The notes beneath the pieces were generated by a model. That model did not search any database, was not told the origin of the DNA, and saw only the letters and a program-made list of their open reading frames with translations. Position numbers and translations under genes: made by a program. Below, in pieces: positions 17,249-17,716 of a stretch of 17,716 bases of DNA. The DNA is from Comamonadaceae bacterium (GTDB lineage: Bacteria; Pseudomonadota; Gammaproteobacteria; Burkholderiales; Burkholderiaceae_C): assembly GCA_947458305.1 (NCBI GenBank), contig CANGZO010000015.1, forward strand, positions 1-17,716. The letters are read 5' to 3'. Position 1 is the stretch's first letter. Each line of letters opens with the position of its first letter.

Positions 17249-17716
17249 GCGGTTTCTTTCAAGACATCTAACGAAGTTTTCAGGGCGCTTTCTGGCATGC
17301 CACCTTTCCAGGGCAAGTCCACCGGGTAGCTGTTCACCAAGCAGTCGTCGGGCAGGCAGCTGATGGGCGTGAAGTCGCGGTGGGCGATGTATTCGGGGCG
17401 CTTGTGGCGGCGAATATGGTTGGACACGGCGCACAGACTCAGGTAGACGCTCACCCGGTTCCAGGGCGACAGGTTGCTGGTGGATGCGTGCACCAAGCAG
17501 CTGTGGAACAAAATCATGGAACCGGCGGGCCCAGTGGGGCTGACGATGCCGCCGTCCTTGTCACCCGCGCGCTGCACCAATTGGCGGATCAGGTCGTTGT
17601 CGACTGTCCACAGGGGGTAGCTGGTGGTCGACAGATCGTGTTTGGCTTCCACCACGCCCTTTTTGTGGCTGCCCGGAATGAACATGAGCGGGCCGTTGAA
17701 GGCGTTCACGTCGTCC
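17245..17716 (-). CDS. Phytanoyl-CoA/ectoine-hydroxylase family dioxygenase, C-terminal part (cut by window edge)
   Basis: Only the last 156 residues are visible; the frame stays open to the right edge (codons read D-D-V-N-A-F-N-G-P-L), so the GTG at 17709 is not a true start. The fragment holds NGPLMFIPGSHK, and further on LFHSCLVHASTSNLSPWNR, where the His of VHAS is the distal iron ligand and the Arg of WNR binds 2-oxoglutarate. This strongly recalls EctD (HGSNSN..P..R). The HxD part of the iron triad lies outside the window. Such enzymes hydroxylate small molecules using Fe(II), O2 and 2-oxoglutarate. No ectoine synthesis genes are visible, so ectoine need not be the substrate. The stop overlaps the oxidoreductase start, suggesting the two act on one pathway. 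Confidence 0.85.
   Translation of the reverse strand, partial: DDVNAFNGPLMFIPGSHKKGVVEAKHDLSTTSYPLWTVDNDLIRQLVQRAGDKDGGIVSPTGPAGSMILFHSCLVHASTSNLSPWNRVSVYLSLCAVSNHIRRHKRPEYIAHRDFTPISCLPDDCLVNSYPVDLPWKGGMPESALKTSLDVLKETA

Overview
The window reads as chromosomal DNA of a betaproteobacterium, most likely Burkholderiales/Comamonadaceae. This rests on the high GC content, dense gene packing, and the gene order selO-msrB-yciB-bolA-parvulin PPIase, which I associate with that family from memory. No rRNA, tRNA, CRISPR array, phage gene or transposase gene was seen. Eleven genes are called. Two run off or abut unexplained context: the acyl-CoA ligase has only 95 bases beyond it, and the dioxygenase is cut by the right edge.

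Left part (1-5578): a fatty-acyl-CoA ligase on the minus strand is divergent from a plus-strand run made of SelO (protein AMPylase), MsrB (methionine-R-sulfoxide reductase), YciB (inner-membrane septation protein), a BolA-family protein and a secreted SurA/PrsA-like peptidyl-prolyl isomerase. SelO/MsrB and YciB/BolA each overlap by ATGA, which suggests translational coupling. A weak terminator candidate follows bolA, and a textbook terminator follows the isomerase gene. The themes are redox protection and envelope or protein-folding homeostasis.

Intergenic region (5579-5947): about 370 bases without a gene, but rich in structure. Two large hairpins in opposite orientation share an identical 26-nt core, while their long arms differ in sequence and stay self-complementary. 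Between them lies a small GTAG-headed REP-like hairpin. This is the most unusual non-coding signal in the window.

Middle (5948-11711): an RlhA-type U32 protein (23S rRNA C2501 hydroxylation), apparently with a near-leaderless start, converges with a nine-base gap on a minus-strand pair: a large SWIM/SNF2 helicase and, four bases downstream of it, a small lipoprotein with clear cystatin motifs. The cystatin-like lipoprotein is the most unusual protein in the window.

Right part (11724-17716), all minus strand: purL (FGAM synthase, GTG start) lies directly upstream of the helicase, so purL-helicase-cystatin may be one transcript. A strong terminator separates purL from an upstream coupled pair: an EctD/PhyH-type dioxygenase (partial) and a Rossmann-plus-SAF oxidoreductase. 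The substrate of that pair is unknown.

All calls come from reading the sequence and from recalled family knowledge. No database search was run.
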